Shown in pieces: positions 29,488-38,790 of a stretch of 49,482 nt of DNA (its first letter is position 1; each line of letters starts with the position of its first letter). The notes below the pieces were generated by a model. It made no database searches and had not been told where the DNA came from. It worked only from the letters and a program-made list of their open reading frames with translations. Location: assembly GCA_902572225.1 (NCBI GenBank), contig CACGFJ010000005.1, positions 1 to 49,482 on the forward strand, given 5' to 3'. Both the position numbers and the translations under genes were made by a program. Source of the DNA: an uncultured Pelagibacteraceae bacterium (lineage in GTDB: Bacteria; Pseudomonadota; Alphaproteobacteria; Pelagibacterales; Pelagibacteraceae).

Positions 29488-30326
29488 TATTGCATGCCTA
29501 AATTTCTAGCGTGAGCTGTTACCACAATACTTTCTCTCAAGTATCTATCTGTCTTAACTTTTTTTCTAGTTTGATCATTTAATGTTTCTTGAAATCTTGC
29601 TTTAATATTTCTAAAAAAATTTTTTGTTGATCTAACTGTTAAAGCGATATCAATTGTTTTAATTTTATATAATTTACTTTTTGTTGCATTCGTTGGGGTT
29701 GGAGGAGGATTTATTATTTTTCCTTCTTCATCGATAGGTATGAATACTAAGTCTTCAATATAATCTGCGATCAGTTGTTTTTTATATGTTGCATCAACTC
29801 CGTCTGTTTCAGGATTTTTCCAGTTATTAGCATTCTTGTCCCAAATAACTTTAGTTTTATAAATTGCAAAAGCATCTATCGGAGGCTGTTTACCACCAGG
29901 TAAAGGTTTAGCATTTTTATTAGGCAATTTTGATTTTTCGCAATGATATGTGATTTTATATCTTTGATAAACATATTTTGGTGTTTTGTTTTTATTGTAA
30001 TCAACATCGCCATACACGATATCAATTTTATCACAGTCATTATTAAAATTTGATGACTTTGTGATAATTATGGGAGCATGTTGATTATTTGTTTTAACAT
30101 TATCACCATAATATTTGTATCCAGCATTTCTTATATCTCTCATCATCATTCCAATAACGTCTCTTCCTTGACTTGAAATTTTTGCTCTATCGGTTACTTG
30201 AGAGTAAGAATTATTTACAACATTGTATGAAGTAAACATCGCAGCCATCATTACTACAGAGATTACAATACCAATTAAAATTTCAATTAAGGTAACTCCA
30301 GCAATTTTACTTAATTTTTTTCTCAT
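29487..30326 (-). CDS. pilW: Minor pilin, PilW-like
   Basis: Predicted minor pilin of 279 residues, the largest of the set. It has the class III leader ending AG, then VTLIEILIGIVISVVMMAAMF, with the Glu at mature position 5. The segment AKISSQGRDVIGMMMRDIRNAGYKY is typical of PilW proteins. The start and stop each overlap neighbouring genes by one base, so it is part of the minor-pilin operon. The product would be processed by the PilD at 14362. Confidence 0.85.
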   Translation of the reverse strand: MRKKLSKIAGVTLIEILIGIVISVVMMAAMFTSYNVVNNSYSQVTDRAKISSQGRDVIGMMMRDIRNAGYKYYGDNVKTNNQHAPIIITKSSNFNNDCDKIDIVYGDVDYNKNKTPKYVYQRYKITYHCEKSKLPNKNAKPLPGGKQPPIDAFAIYKTKVIWDKNANNWKNPETDGVDATYKKQLIADYIEDLVFIPIDEEGKIINPPPTPTNATKSKLYKIKTIDIALTVRSTKNFFRNIKARFQETLNDQTRKKVKTDRYLRESIVVTAHARNLGMQ

Positions 30327-30943
30327 TATTTAATTTGGAAATATAAATATTTTTTCTTTGGCTTTGCATTTCCAGATGCATCAACACGTCCAGTACTTAC
30401 ATTAACTTCCATTCTACCAAGTACCCACTGGTCATAAATTCCTGTGCCTTTATAGTTTTTGTTATTATTATAAGTACAACTATTTCCAGCTGCCGCATTG
30501 TTACAGATATCATAAACTTTCAGAGCTTTTCTGTTATGAGCTCCCTTGCATTTTAGTCTTCTCTTTGAAAATCTATTGTCCCATTTGAATTTTTTAGCAT
30601 CTAAAGTGTTTGTGAAAGTTTTAGATGTCGATGATCCCGAGCTACATGTTGCAGAATTCCAGGATGCTTTACCTTTTTTTTCTTCTGACACCAAGTAATC
30701 AACAAAAGAAACTTTGCTTGTAGGAGAAGTTGAGTTTTTTTCTGAAATAAGGTCTTCAGCAACCATTGATATAAGCAAATTTGACTTTGTTCTTTCTCCT
30801 GATACGTCAATAGATCGTACAGAATATTGAACCATCTGAAAAATAGCAACAAAACCAATACCGATTATAACTGTTGATACTAGAGCTTCTATAAGAGTTA
30901 TTCCTTTCTGATTTTTAAAAAATTTACATCCTAGTCCAACCAT
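30326..30943 (-). CDS. pilV: Minor pilin, PilV-like
   Basis: Predicted minor pilin of 205 residues with the prepilin motif NQKG followed by ITLIEALVSTVIIGIGFVAIF, typical of PilV. Several cysteines occur in the globular part (C in SATCSSGS, KCKGAH-like, YDICNN, NSCTYN), so one or two disulfides are likely. The ATG at 30943 lies 20 bases inside the upstream fimT gene, and its stop overlaps the pilW start. Confidence 0.85.
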   Translation of the reverse strand: MVGLGCKFFKNQKGITLIEALVSTVIIGIGFVAIFQMVQYSVRSIDVSGERTKSNLLISMVAEDLISEKNSTSPTSKVSFVDYLVSEEKKGKASWNSATCSSGSSTSKTFTNTLDAKKFKWDNRFSKRRLKCKGAHNRKALKVYDICNNAAAGNSCTYNNNKNYKGTGIYDQWVLGRMEVNVSTGRVDASGNAKPKKKYLYFQIK

Positions 30944-31577
30944 TACGACTCCATTTAAATTTATTTACATTACCAAATCTTGTCCATTCAACTAAGTAGG
31001 CAGGTTTTTCTAATCCTTTAGCATTACTAATAGGGCACTTTCCACCATTTTTTTTAGCGTTATCAAATGTACACAATATAATATATTGATCAGTAGCATT
31101 TGAAGGTTCGTCTAAAGTAACTCTTAATTGGTTTTTGATTTTACCTAAGGTTTTGTAATGTGTTCCATTTTGAGAAAAACATATTGAGCTTTCCCTATCT
31201 AAGTGTGTAGCTACATCATAAGTCTTGTTATCCACTTCAGAAGTCCAAAATGAACTTGATGTGTAACAATCCATTGGGTTGCCACTATTTAATCTATTAG
31301 TGTAAGCACTTCTAGACAATCCTCTTGTTATAATTAATGTTGAGTTACTACCATTAGGTTTGATGTAAACTTGCACAAAAGGAAGAGAGCCTCTTTGTGA
31401 TTGAGTGTTAATTGAATTAATCATATTAACAACTTTTTCAGTGGAAGCTCTTAACACTCTATCTTTGTTATAGTCCATAAAATTTGGAATACCAACAGCC
31501 GATACTATTGCTACAATTGAGATAACAACTAGCAATTCGAGTAATGTAAAACCTTTAATGTTCTGATCTTGCAGCAC
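30924..31577 (-). CDS. fimT: Minor pilin, FimT/GspH-like
   Basis: Predicted minor pilin of 217 residues. The leader ends NIKG and is followed by FTLLELLVVISIVAIVSAVGI. The start is GTG at 31577, inside the last 23 bases of pilT; no in-frame ATG precedes the prepilin motif. FimT/GspH-type proteins take part in pilus tip assembly and, in some bacteria, in DNA binding during transformation. Whether this one does so cannot be seen. It overlaps pilV by 20 bases. Confidence 0.83.
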   Translation of the reverse strand: MLQDQNIKGFTLLELLVVISIVAIVSAVGIPNFMDYNKDRVLRASTEKVVNMINSINTQSQRGSLPFVQVYIKPNGSNSTLIITRGLSRSAYTNRLNSGNPMDCYTSSSFWTSEVDNKTYDVATHLDRESSICFSQNGTHYKTLGKIKNQLRVTLDEPSNATDQYIILCTFDNAKKNGGKCPISNAKGLEKPAYLVEWTRFGNVNKFKWSRNGWTRM

Positions 31578-32571
31578 CTGGATCTATTTTCCCTGCTTTA
31601 GCTAATTCTTCTAATGATTTTTCCATTGTTATCATACCATCTCTTACTGCGGTTTGCATGATACTAGGAATTTGATGAATTTTAGCTTCTCTGATTAAGT
31701 TTTGTATTGGTGCAGTACATTTCATAATTTCAAATGCACCAACTCTACCAGCACCATCTCTAGTTTTTAATAATCTTTGTGTGACAACCATTTTTAAAGA
31801 CGTTGAAATTTGAGCTCTTATTTGTTCTTGTTGTTCAGGTGGAAACACATCAATAATTCTGTTTATTGTACTAGGTGCACCACTTGTATGAAGAGTTCCA
31901 AATACTAAGTGACCAGTTTCAGCAGCAGTTAAAGCAAGACTAATAGTTTCCAAGTCTCTCATTTCTCCAACTAAAATTACATCAGGATCTTCTCTGAGAG
32001 CTGCCTTTAAAGCTGCAGCAAATGTTTCGGTTTGTTTTCCAACTTCTCTGTGAGAGACAATACTTTTGTTATCTTGGTGTATAAATTCAACTGGATCTTC
32101 TACTGTAATAATGTTGGCAGTTCTCGTTTTATTTATTTCATTAACAATTGCTGCAAGTGTAGTTGATTTACCTGAACCTGTTGGACCAGTAACTAAAACT
32201 AAGCCTTTATGAAAGTCGACAATATCATAAAGAGATTGTGGTAAATTAAATTGATCCATTTCAGGAATTTTACTTTCTACTCTTCTACAAACACACGCTG
32301 GACCTTTTATTGTTTTATAAAAGTTTGCTCTAAATCTTAATCCACTTAATGTTACCGAAGTATCTAGTTCATGTGTTTTATCAAATTTATTCAATTCATG
32401 TTCATTACAGTTCATTGATAATAAATCTTTTATATCTTGAGCTGTAACCATTACATCTTGAACTTTAATAATTTCGCCTGTCTGTCTGTAAGCAAGAGGG
32501 GCACCAGCTCTAATATGAAAATCGGAAATCTTCTTGTTATTTTTTGCCAGTTCTTCTAATTTTTCAAACAT
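31555..32571 (-). CDS. pilT: Pilus retraction ATPase PilT
   Basis: Hexameric cytosolic motor that depolymerises pili. It has 338 residues, normal for PilT. Visible are the N-terminal PAS-like domain (SDFHIRAGAPLAYRQTGEI), Walker A GPTGSGKS (129-136), the Asp box, Walker B DVILVGEMRD, the His box GHLVFGTLHT and a version of the AIRNLIRE element (PIQNLIREAKIHQI). It is the first gene of the minus-strand pilus operon and overlaps fimT by 23 bases. No second retraction ATPase (PilU) is present in the window. Confidence 0.95.
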   Translation of the reverse strand: MFEKLEELAKNNKKISDFHIRAGAPLAYRQTGEIIKVQDVMVTAQDIKDLLSMNCNEHELNKFDKTHELDTSVTLSGLRFRANFYKTIKGPACVCRRVESKIPEMDQFNLPQSLYDIVDFHKGLVLVTGPTGSGKSTTLAAIVNEINKTRTANIITVEDPVEFIHQDNKSIVSHREVGKQTETFAAALKAALREDPDVILVGEMRDLETISLALTAAETGHLVFGTLHTSGAPSTINRIIDVFPPEQQEQIRAQISTSLKMVVTQRLLKTRDGAGRVGAFEIMKCTAPIQNLIREAKIHQIPSIMQTAVRDGMITMEKSLEELAKAGKIDPGAARSEH

Positions 32572-32697
32572 TTAATATTGATACTATAAATATTAGTAAT
32601 TTTTAGTAATTTATTTCAAAAAAACTCATTATGTACTACTCGGGCTTTTTATTCTAGTAAAAGTTGAGTATATAGATAAAATTCAAAATATAAAATT
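32572..32697. promoter_or_regulatory. Divergent spacer between the two pilus operons
   Basis: The 126 A+T-rich bases separate the outward-facing pilT and pilM starts and must hold the promoters of both pilus operons. Several TATA-like hexamers occur, but no convincing -35/-10 pair with normal spacing. No inverted repeat longer than a few bases was seen. Confidence 0.45.
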
Positions 32698-34413
32698 ATG
32701 AAAAATCCTTTTGCAAATCTTTTTAAGAAAAAGAGTAAAGATGGTGAACCAGATAAACCTGTACCAAAGCCAGATGCAGGTAAAAAGAAAGAGGGTTTTT
32801 TTAGTAAACTATTAAAAAATAGGTTAGGAAAATCCTCAATTAAAGGTGAAGAAATTTTAGGTGTTGAATTGACATCAAACGAAATTAGGCTTGCTCAAGT
32901 ATCAAGCAATAAAGCAAACCAATGGGTTTTAGATAAATTTTATGTTCATAAATTTGATGGAGTTCCTGAGGGTGGAACTGTTTTAGAAAATCAGGATAAA
33001 ATTGCAGAAGAATTAAAGTTAGCTTTATTAAAATCAAAAGTTTCAACAACAAACGCTGCAATAGCAATTCCAGTCACTAGTGCAATCATTAGAGTGGTGA
33101 CTGCACCTTTGATGACAGAAGAAGAGTTAAAAAAAGCGATTGATACAGACTCACTTTGGGAAAATTTAGTTCAACTAACAGATAACTTAGCAGATTATTC
33201 AATATTCCATCAGGTTATAAATAAAGATGAAAAAGCTAACACGATGGATATTTTGTTTGTTGCCTCAAAACTTTCAGACATTAATAGCTATACAGCAATC
33301 ATTAAAAAGGGTGGACTAAATGCTGTAATTATTGATGTTAAATGTTTCGCTTTAAAATCTGCAGTAGACCAAATAAATCAAATAGCTGGTTCAATTGAAG
33401 ACTCAAATTTAACAGCAGTTTTAGAATTTGGATTAGATGAGAACTATGTAATGATACTTTATGAAAATAATCCAATCATCACTGATATTTTTATAAGAGC
33501 TCAAGACAGAAAAACTTTATCTGAAAGTAATAATCAAGAGGAAATGGATGCTTTGGTTAGAAGATATATGACACAGGTCAAGCAAGCAGTTCAAGATTTT
33601 GAAACAAAATATGAAAAAAGAATTAGAAATTTAAAAGTTACTTCTAATTTACCTAATGTTGAGGACTATTTAGCAAGCTTTAGAAAGAATATGGTTAATA
33701 CTGGTTATAATCTTTTTAATCCATTTGATGGAATTAAAGTTCCTGCACAGATAGAAAATGAAACTAAATTAAGTAACCCTTCTTATTTTTCTACAGTTAT
33801 GGGTTTAGCATTTAGAAAGCTGGATGTATTTGGTTATTATAAATTCGTAACTGCAGTAAAGAATATAAACCTTCTTCCTAACCGAGAAAATATGATAGCT
33901 CAGAAAAAAGCAAAAGCATTCTCTAATTTTGCATTTAAAGGGATAGCAGGAATTGTTGTAGTTATATACGTTGTTCTATTTGGATTTTCATTTTGGCAAA
34001 TTACTGACTTAAATAAAAAAATTGCAGGATATGAGGAAGTAATTCAAACACACGAATTAAGAACATTAGAAAGAAATAAATATCTTAAAGAGAAAAAATT
34101 AATGGATAAATCCTTAGAATTGAGTAACTCTATCAAATCAAATAAAACAATAAGTTTTAGAGTATTAGCTCAAATAGCATCAGCAGTACCCAAAAGAGTA
34201 AAATTTGACTCAATTGAATATAACGGATCAGATTTAGTTATTATTCAAGGATCAGCATTTAGTGATCAAGATATATTAAAATTAATCAGCAATTTAAATA
34301 ATAAAAAATTAATTTCACAAGCATCCCTTGCTAGCATGACTTTGCCAAATGAACAACAAGGCTCACAAACTATGAAGGGTTTTAAAATTGCCTGTATATT
34401 GGAGAACATATAA
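32698..34413 (+). CDS. pilM: Fused PilM-PilN inner-membrane platform protein
   Basis: Platform protein of the pilus machine, 571 residues, combining two normally separate proteins. After a Lys-rich N-terminal tail (1-45) comes an actin-like PilM domain (about 52-385, opening ILGVELTSNEIRLAQVS). The sequence then has NLLPNREN (from about 390), the start motif of PilN, followed by a membrane helix (about 412-432), a periplasmic coiled coil (433-470) and a ferredoxin-like periplasmic domain. The same arrangement is known in GspL of type II secretion and, as I recall, MshI of MSHA pili. It shares its last base with the pilO start. Confidence 0.88.
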   Translation: MKNPFANLFKKKSKDGEPDKPVPKPDAGKKKEGFFSKLLKNRLGKSSIKGEEILGVELTSNEIRLAQVSSNKANQWVLDKFYVHKFDGVPEGGTVLENQDKIAEELKLALLKSKVSTTNAAIAIPVTSAIIRVVTAPLMTEEELKKAIDTDSLWENLVQLTDNLADYSIFHQVINKDEKANTMDILFVASKLSDINSYTAIIKKGGLNAVIIDVKCFALKSAVDQINQIAGSIEDSNLTAVLEFGLDENYVMILYENNPIITDIFIRAQDRKTLSESNNQEEMDALVRRYMTQVKQAVQDFETKYEKRIRNLKVTSNLPNVEDYLASFRKNMVNTGYNLFNPFDGIKVPAQIENETKLSNPSYFSTVMGLAFRKLDVFGYYKFVTAVKNINLLPNRENMIAQKKAKAFSNFAFKGIAGIVVVIYVVLFGFSFWQITDLNKKIAGYEEVIQTHELRTLERNKYLKEKKLMDKSLELSNSIKSNKTISFRVLAQIASAVPKRVKFDSIEYNGSDLVIIQGSAFSDQDILKLISNLNNKKLISQASLASMTLPNEQQGSQTMKGFKIACILENI

Positions 34414-35051
34414 TGGACTTAAAAAATATTACTATGGACGACCTAAAGCAGAAATTTTCTACTATAGATAAAAAGACACTTATAAAGTTTGGAATTGGAT
34501 TTGGAGCAATAATCCTTTTCTTGATAATTTATTATGCAATCTTAAACCCAATGGTTAAAGAGAGAAAAGCAAAATACCAAGATAAAATTCAAAAAGAACA
34601 AGAAATAGTGGAATTTGAGAGCAATATAATTTCACTAAAAAAAACTATAAAAAAAATGAAACCAAAATTTGAGGAGACATCAACGTTGTTTCACTCAAAA
34701 GCTGAAGTTGAAGATCTTTATCAAAGTCTCAGTAAGCATGCAGCAGTCAATGGTTTGGTTATTTCAAAAATAGAAAAGAAAGAGCCAAAACCAGTTTTAA
34801 AAGTTGGAGTGACAGATCAATCAGAAAACAATCTTCAAAAAGAAATGGTTTCATATTACAAAATCCCTGTAGACTATGAAATTAAAGGAAATTTCTTGGG
34901 TTATATAAAGTTCAAAAGAGCAGTATCTAAGCAAAAGAAAATGTTAAATTTTGACAAAGAGACAATAAGTGTAGTACAAAACGATTCAACTGGAGCGATA
35001 GTTGCGACGGGAGAGTTAACGATAGTGGGAATGCCAGATGAATTTTTTTAA
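34413..35051 (+). CDS. pilO: Pilus platform protein PilO
   Basis: Bitopic inner-membrane protein that pairs with PilN beneath the secretin. The 212 residues have a short cytoplasmic start, one membrane helix (about 25-43), a periplasmic coiled coil (about 50-90) and an alpha/beta domain with the SKHAAVNGLVISKIEKKEP segment typical of PilO. It overlaps the upstream gene by one base and pilP by 14 bases. Confidence 0.88.
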   Translation: MDLKNITMDDLKQKFSTIDKKTLIKFGIGFGAIILFLIIYYAILNPMVKERKAKYQDKIQKEQEIVEFESNIISLKKTIKKMKPKFEETSTLFHSKAEVEDLYQSLSKHAAVNGLVISKIEKKEPKPVLKVGVTDQSENNLQKEMVSYYKIPVDYEIKGNFLGYIKFKRAVSKQKKMLNFDKETISVVQNDSTGAIVATGELTIVGMPDEFF

Positions 35052-35487
35052 AATATTAATTTTTTTATCTTTAATGTTAATACCTACGATTTCTTTTTCT
35101 GATAGCCATGATCAAAAGAAAGAAGTTTTAGAACAGGTAAAAGAAATTGCTAAAGAAATGGAAGATGATGAAGAGGTTCCTCTAAATGATCCTTTTGCAG
35201 GAAATGAGGGAACAAGTTCGATGTCTGGGAATATACCTGAAGATGAACAGGAAAATGAACTAAGTTTATATAATTTTAAATTAGCAGGGCTTATATCGGG
35301 AAAAGATTATAGCTATATATCAATCGTTAATTCTGGTGGAGAAGTTTTAACTTTATCTCTTGGACAATATTTAGGAAAAATCCAACTTGTTGATTTAAGA
35401 TTAAATGAGGCAATATTTAAAAAAGAAGATGGAAAATACATGATTATAGATTTTAACAGTCAAGTTAGAGAGGCAGATGATTATTAA
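35038..35487 (+). CDS. pilP: PilP-like periplasmic pilus protein (non-lipidated)
   Basis: Predicted connector between the PilN/PilO platform and the secretin. It has 149 residues with a signal peptide (about 1-22, SFS then DSHDQ). There is no Cys, so it is not a lipoprotein, unlike the classical PilP. An acidic unstructured stretch (25-75) precedes the small beta domain (LYNFKLAGLISGKDYSY onward, about 79-140) that matches the PilP homology region. It overlaps both neighbours by 11-14 bases. Confidence 0.8.
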   Translation: MNFFKILIFLSLMLIPTISFSDSHDQKKEVLEQVKEIAKEMEDDEEVPLNDPFAGNEGTSSMSGNIPEDEQENELSLYNFKLAGLISGKDYSYISIVNSGGEVLTLSLGQYLGKIQLVDLRLNEAIFKKEDGKYMIIDFNSQVREADDY

Positions 35488-37039
35488 AAAATATTATAAT
35501 ACTATACTTGTTATATTATTTGCATTTTTACTAAGTGCTTGTGGTCCAAACTCACAATTTGGAAAAAAGTATAATAAACCTTTCAAACACAATTCTCCAT
35601 TAATTAAAGATCAAAACATAGTAGATTCAGGAAAATCTGAAGTCGCTAAAACTTTAGAGATGGGTCCTAAACCACTAGAAGGAGACTCTAGAAAATTAGG
35701 AAAAAGAAAGAAAATATCATCTGAAGCTCAGAGAAACTATTTAATCATCTCTGACGATTATCCATTATTAAAGCAGAGAGTTACACTAAAATTTAAAAAC
35801 TTGGATTATAAGGAAACCATGAAGTTAATGGGCAAAATTGGTGAGATTAATATTTTAGTTGGTGATGAAGTCGCTGGAGCAATTTCAGCAGAATTAATTG
35901 ACGTTCCTTGGGATAAAGCTTTTCAGGCTTTATTAGATATGAAGAATTTTGCATCTGATGTAGATGTTGCAAGTAACTTAATCAGGATTCATTCACCAGA
36001 AACATTAACTGCACAAGAAACTTATAAATCTGAAAGAGCACAAGCCGTTAAAAAGAAAGTAGAATTAGAAGACAGTGTTGAGCCTATCTATTCTGAAATA
36101 TTTAGACTTTATTACATAACGCCAGCTCAAGCTAAACAAACAATTGAAGAATTATTTACACAATCTTCAGGTGATAGTTCTTATACACCAATACAAATAA
36201 CAGAGGAAGTTACCACTCGATCAATTATTGTTAGAGGTAAAGAAAAAGATTTAGATGTAGTTGATAAAGTTGTTAAAGAAATAGATATTAGAACGAAACA
36301 GGTATTAATTGAAGCTTTTATAGTTGAAGCTAATTCAGATTTTGAAAGAGCGCTTGGTTCTAGACTTGGAGGTTATTATAACAGAAGAGGTAAAATATCT
36401 GGTGGTACAGCAAGTACTAGTAGTGGAAGTGCATTTGGTACTGATTTAGATACAGCTGCTGGTCTAGGAGCTGCAACAGATAGTTTAGCTAATTTCCCTG
36501 TAACTGGCGCAACAAGTGGTATCGGAATTTTGAGAAGAACTGGCACAGGTGTTCTTAAAGCTGAGATTACTGCTTTAGAGAGCATAGGCATGGGTAAAAC
36601 AATTTCAAATCCAAAAGTATTCACTTTAGACAACCAATTAGCAACAGTTACACAAGGTGAAGAAATTCCTTATCAAACAACATCTGACGGAACAACTTCT
36701 ACGTCATTTAAAGAAGCTGCATTAAAACTAGAAGTTACACCAAGTATAATTGGTGATGGAAACGTTTTACTGACTATTAAGGTAAATAATGATACTCCAA
36801 ATAGATCAGCAGGAGGAGATGAGCCTCCAATTAATAAAATGGAAATTGTAACTAAATTGTTAGTTGCTGATGGTGATATTGTTGTAATTGGTGGAATTAA
36901 GAAAAATGTAGTATCTCAAAGTAAAAATCAAACACCAGGCATTGGAAATATGCCTGTAATTGGTAACCTCTTTAAAGGTAAGGCAAATTCTGATAACCTA
37001 GATGAATTATTGGTATTTATAGCACCAAGAATTTTATAA
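35477..37039 (+). CDS. pilQ: Outer-membrane secretin, PilQ/MshL-like, predicted lipoprotein
   Basis: Forms the outer-membrane pore for the pilus. It has 520 residues, shorter than typical PilQ (about 700), because the N-terminal AMIN domains are missing. The leader ends with the lipobox LLSAC (Cys near 22), so it is predicted to be lipidated. N0/STN (about 105-165), an N1-type domain (about 205-275) and the secretin domain (about 280-520) follow, with the VPxxG-like NMPVIGNLF segment near the C-terminus. It starts 11 bases inside pilP and ends one base into pilB. The lipobox and short length are closer to MshL than to PilQ. Confidence 0.92.
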   Translation: MIIKKYYNTILVILFAFLLSACGPNSQFGKKYNKPFKHNSPLIKDQNIVDSGKSEVAKTLEMGPKPLEGDSRKLGKRKKISSEAQRNYLIISDDYPLLKQRVTLKFKNLDYKETMKLMGKIGEINILVGDEVAGAISAELIDVPWDKAFQALLDMKNFASDVDVASNLIRIHSPETLTAQETYKSERAQAVKKKVELEDSVEPIYSEIFRLYYITPAQAKQTIEELFTQSSGDSSYTPIQITEEVTTRSIIVRGKEKDLDVVDKVVKEIDIRTKQVLIEAFIVEANSDFERALGSRLGGYYNRRGKISGGTASTSSGSAFGTDLDTAAGLGAATDSLANFPVTGATSGIGILRRTGTGVLKAEITALESIGMGKTISNPKVFTLDNQLATVTQGEEIPYQTTSDGTTSTSFKEAALKLEVTPSIIGDGNVLLTIKVNNDTPNRSAGGDEPPINKMEIVTKLLVADGDIVVIGGIKKNVVSQSKNQTPGIGNMPVIGNLFKGKANSDNLDELLVFIAPRIL

Positions 37040-38787
37040 TGATTAACATAAGTAGAGAATCAGAGATTAATTTAATTAATATCCTCATAGACCAAGATAT
37101 TATTTCTGGGAAAGATTTAGCTGAAATTAAAAAAGTTTCAAGCGATGGAAACAAGTCACAGTTAGATGCAGTATTTGAATTAAATCTAACAGATGAACAA
37201 AAAATTTTAGATCTATTAGTCCATGACCAATCATTAGATGTAGTTGATTTGTCAACAATTCAAGTTACTGAAGAGCTAAAAGCTGTTCTACCTTCCAATT
37301 ATATAAATATGAATTTTATAGCACCATTTAAAATTGAAGGAAAAGTTTTACATATCGCAATTTCAGATATCTCAAAGCTAAGTTTGATGAGAAACTTAAG
37401 AACTATTACTAAAATGGATATTGAGCTTCATGCAGCAAAAGTTTCGGATATTTCAAACTTTGTAGATAAACTTTTAGCAGATGGTGAAAAAACTATTTCA
37501 GACATTAGACAAACTCAGGCAGAAAAAACTAAAACATTTGATTACGACGTTGATGAACAAGCTGAAGTTTTAGAAAGCCAACCCGAAGAAGATATAGAAG
37601 CAATCGAAAACGAGTCTGAAGTAATTAAATTTAGTACAGCTGTTGTTGCTGATGCGATTAAATCAGGTGTATCTGATATTCACATTGAACCATATAGATT
37701 TAGTTCAAGAGTAAGATACAGATTAGATGGTATTCTTACAGAGCAAGAGCATTTCAAAAAATTTTTACACTCTAATTACGGCGCAGTTGTTACAAGATTT
37801 AAAATTATGGGAAAATTAGATATTGCAGAAAGAAGACTTCCACAAGATGGAGCTATACCATTTAAAATTGATGGTAAAGTAGTTGATTTACGTCTTTCAA
37901 TTCTTCCAACAGCAACTAATGAAAGAATTGTAATGAGGGTTCTTAATAAAGATGCAGGAGATATAAGTTTAGAGCAATTAAATTTTGAAGAAACGGATTT
38001 AAAAAATTTAAGAAAAGCAATTCATGGTACACAGGGACTAGTACTTGTTACAGGTCCAACAGGTTCAGGAAAAACAACAACTTTGTACAGTATTCTTAAA
38101 GAAGTTTCTAAACCTCATCTAAATATTTTAACGGCTGAAGATCCAGTTGAGTATGAACTAGATGGTGTGGGGCAGGTTCAAATTAAAGATGATATTGGTT
38201 TTAACTTTGCAACAGCGTTGAGATCTTTTTTAAGACAAGACCCAGAGATTATTTTAGTTGGAGAGATGCGGGATAAAGAAACAGTTGATATAGGATTAAA
38301 AGCAGCGCTTACAGGACACTTAGTTTTCAGCACACTACACACAAATGATGCCCCAAGCACTATTACAAGATTACAAAATATGGGTACTCCAGATTATTTA
38401 ATAAGTGCGGCTGTTAGTTTGGTTTTAGCACAAAGACTAGCAAGAAAAACTTGCACTGAATGCAGAGAGCCAGACAATGACATTACTCCAAAAGCACTAG
38501 CTGACTTAGGCTTTACTGTTGAACAAGCATCAAGAGCAAAAGTACAAAAGGGAAAAGGTTGTCCAAAATGTAAAGATACTGGATACAAAGGTCGAATGGG
38601 AATATATGAAATATTAAATGTTACAAAACCAATAAAAGAAGCAATATTACGAAAAGCTACAACACCAGAGTTAAAAGAAATTGCATCTAATGAAGGTTTC
38701 AGAACAATGCAAGATATGGGAAGAGAACTTATATTAACTGGAGACTTAAATTTCAGAGAATTTGATAGAGTTCTTTCTATGGATTAA
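37039..38787 (+). CDS. pilB: Pilus extension ATPase PilB
   Basis: Cytosolic hexameric motor that drives pilus polymerisation. It has 582 residues. The N-terminal MshEN-type domain occupies about 1-150; the ATPase core contains RLPQDGA, Walker A GPTGSGKT (339-346), LTAEDPVEYE, Walker B IILVGEMRD and the His box GHLVFSTLHTNDAP. The C-terminal zinc module has two Cys pairs, CTEC (near 472-475) and CPKC (near 508-511). All elements are intact. The MshEN region is a known c-di-GMP site in some homologues; the binding motif is not clear enough to claim it here. Confidence 0.95.
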   Translation: MINISRESEINLINILIDQDIISGKDLAEIKKVSSDGNKSQLDAVFELNLTDEQKILDLLVHDQSLDVVDLSTIQVTEELKAVLPSNYINMNFIAPFKIEGKVLHIAISDISKLSLMRNLRTITKMDIELHAAKVSDISNFVDKLLADGEKTISDIRQTQAEKTKTFDYDVDEQAEVLESQPEEDIEAIENESEVIKFSTAVVADAIKSGVSDIHIEPYRFSSRVRYRLDGILTEQEHFKKFLHSNYGAVVTRFKIMGKLDIAERRLPQDGAIPFKIDGKVVDLRLSILPTATNERIVMRVLNKDAGDISLEQLNFEETDLKNLRKAIHGTQGLVLVTGPTGSGKTTTLYSILKEVSKPHLNILTAEDPVEYELDGVGQVQIKDDIGFNFATALRSFLRQDPEIILVGEMRDKETVDIGLKAALTGHLVFSTLHTNDAPSTITRLQNMGTPDYLISAAVSLVLAQRLARKTCTECREPDNDITPKALADLGFTVEQASRAKVQKGKGCPKCKDTGYKGRMGIYEILNVTKPIKEAILRKATTPELKEIASNEGFRTMQDMGRELILTGDLNFREFDRVLSMD

Positions 38788-38790
38788 TAA

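Noticed and set aside
32630-32665. Terminator-like CGGGCTTTTT stretch between the pilus operons
   Set aside because: There is no stable stem before the T run, and both flanking genes start here, so a terminator is not expected.
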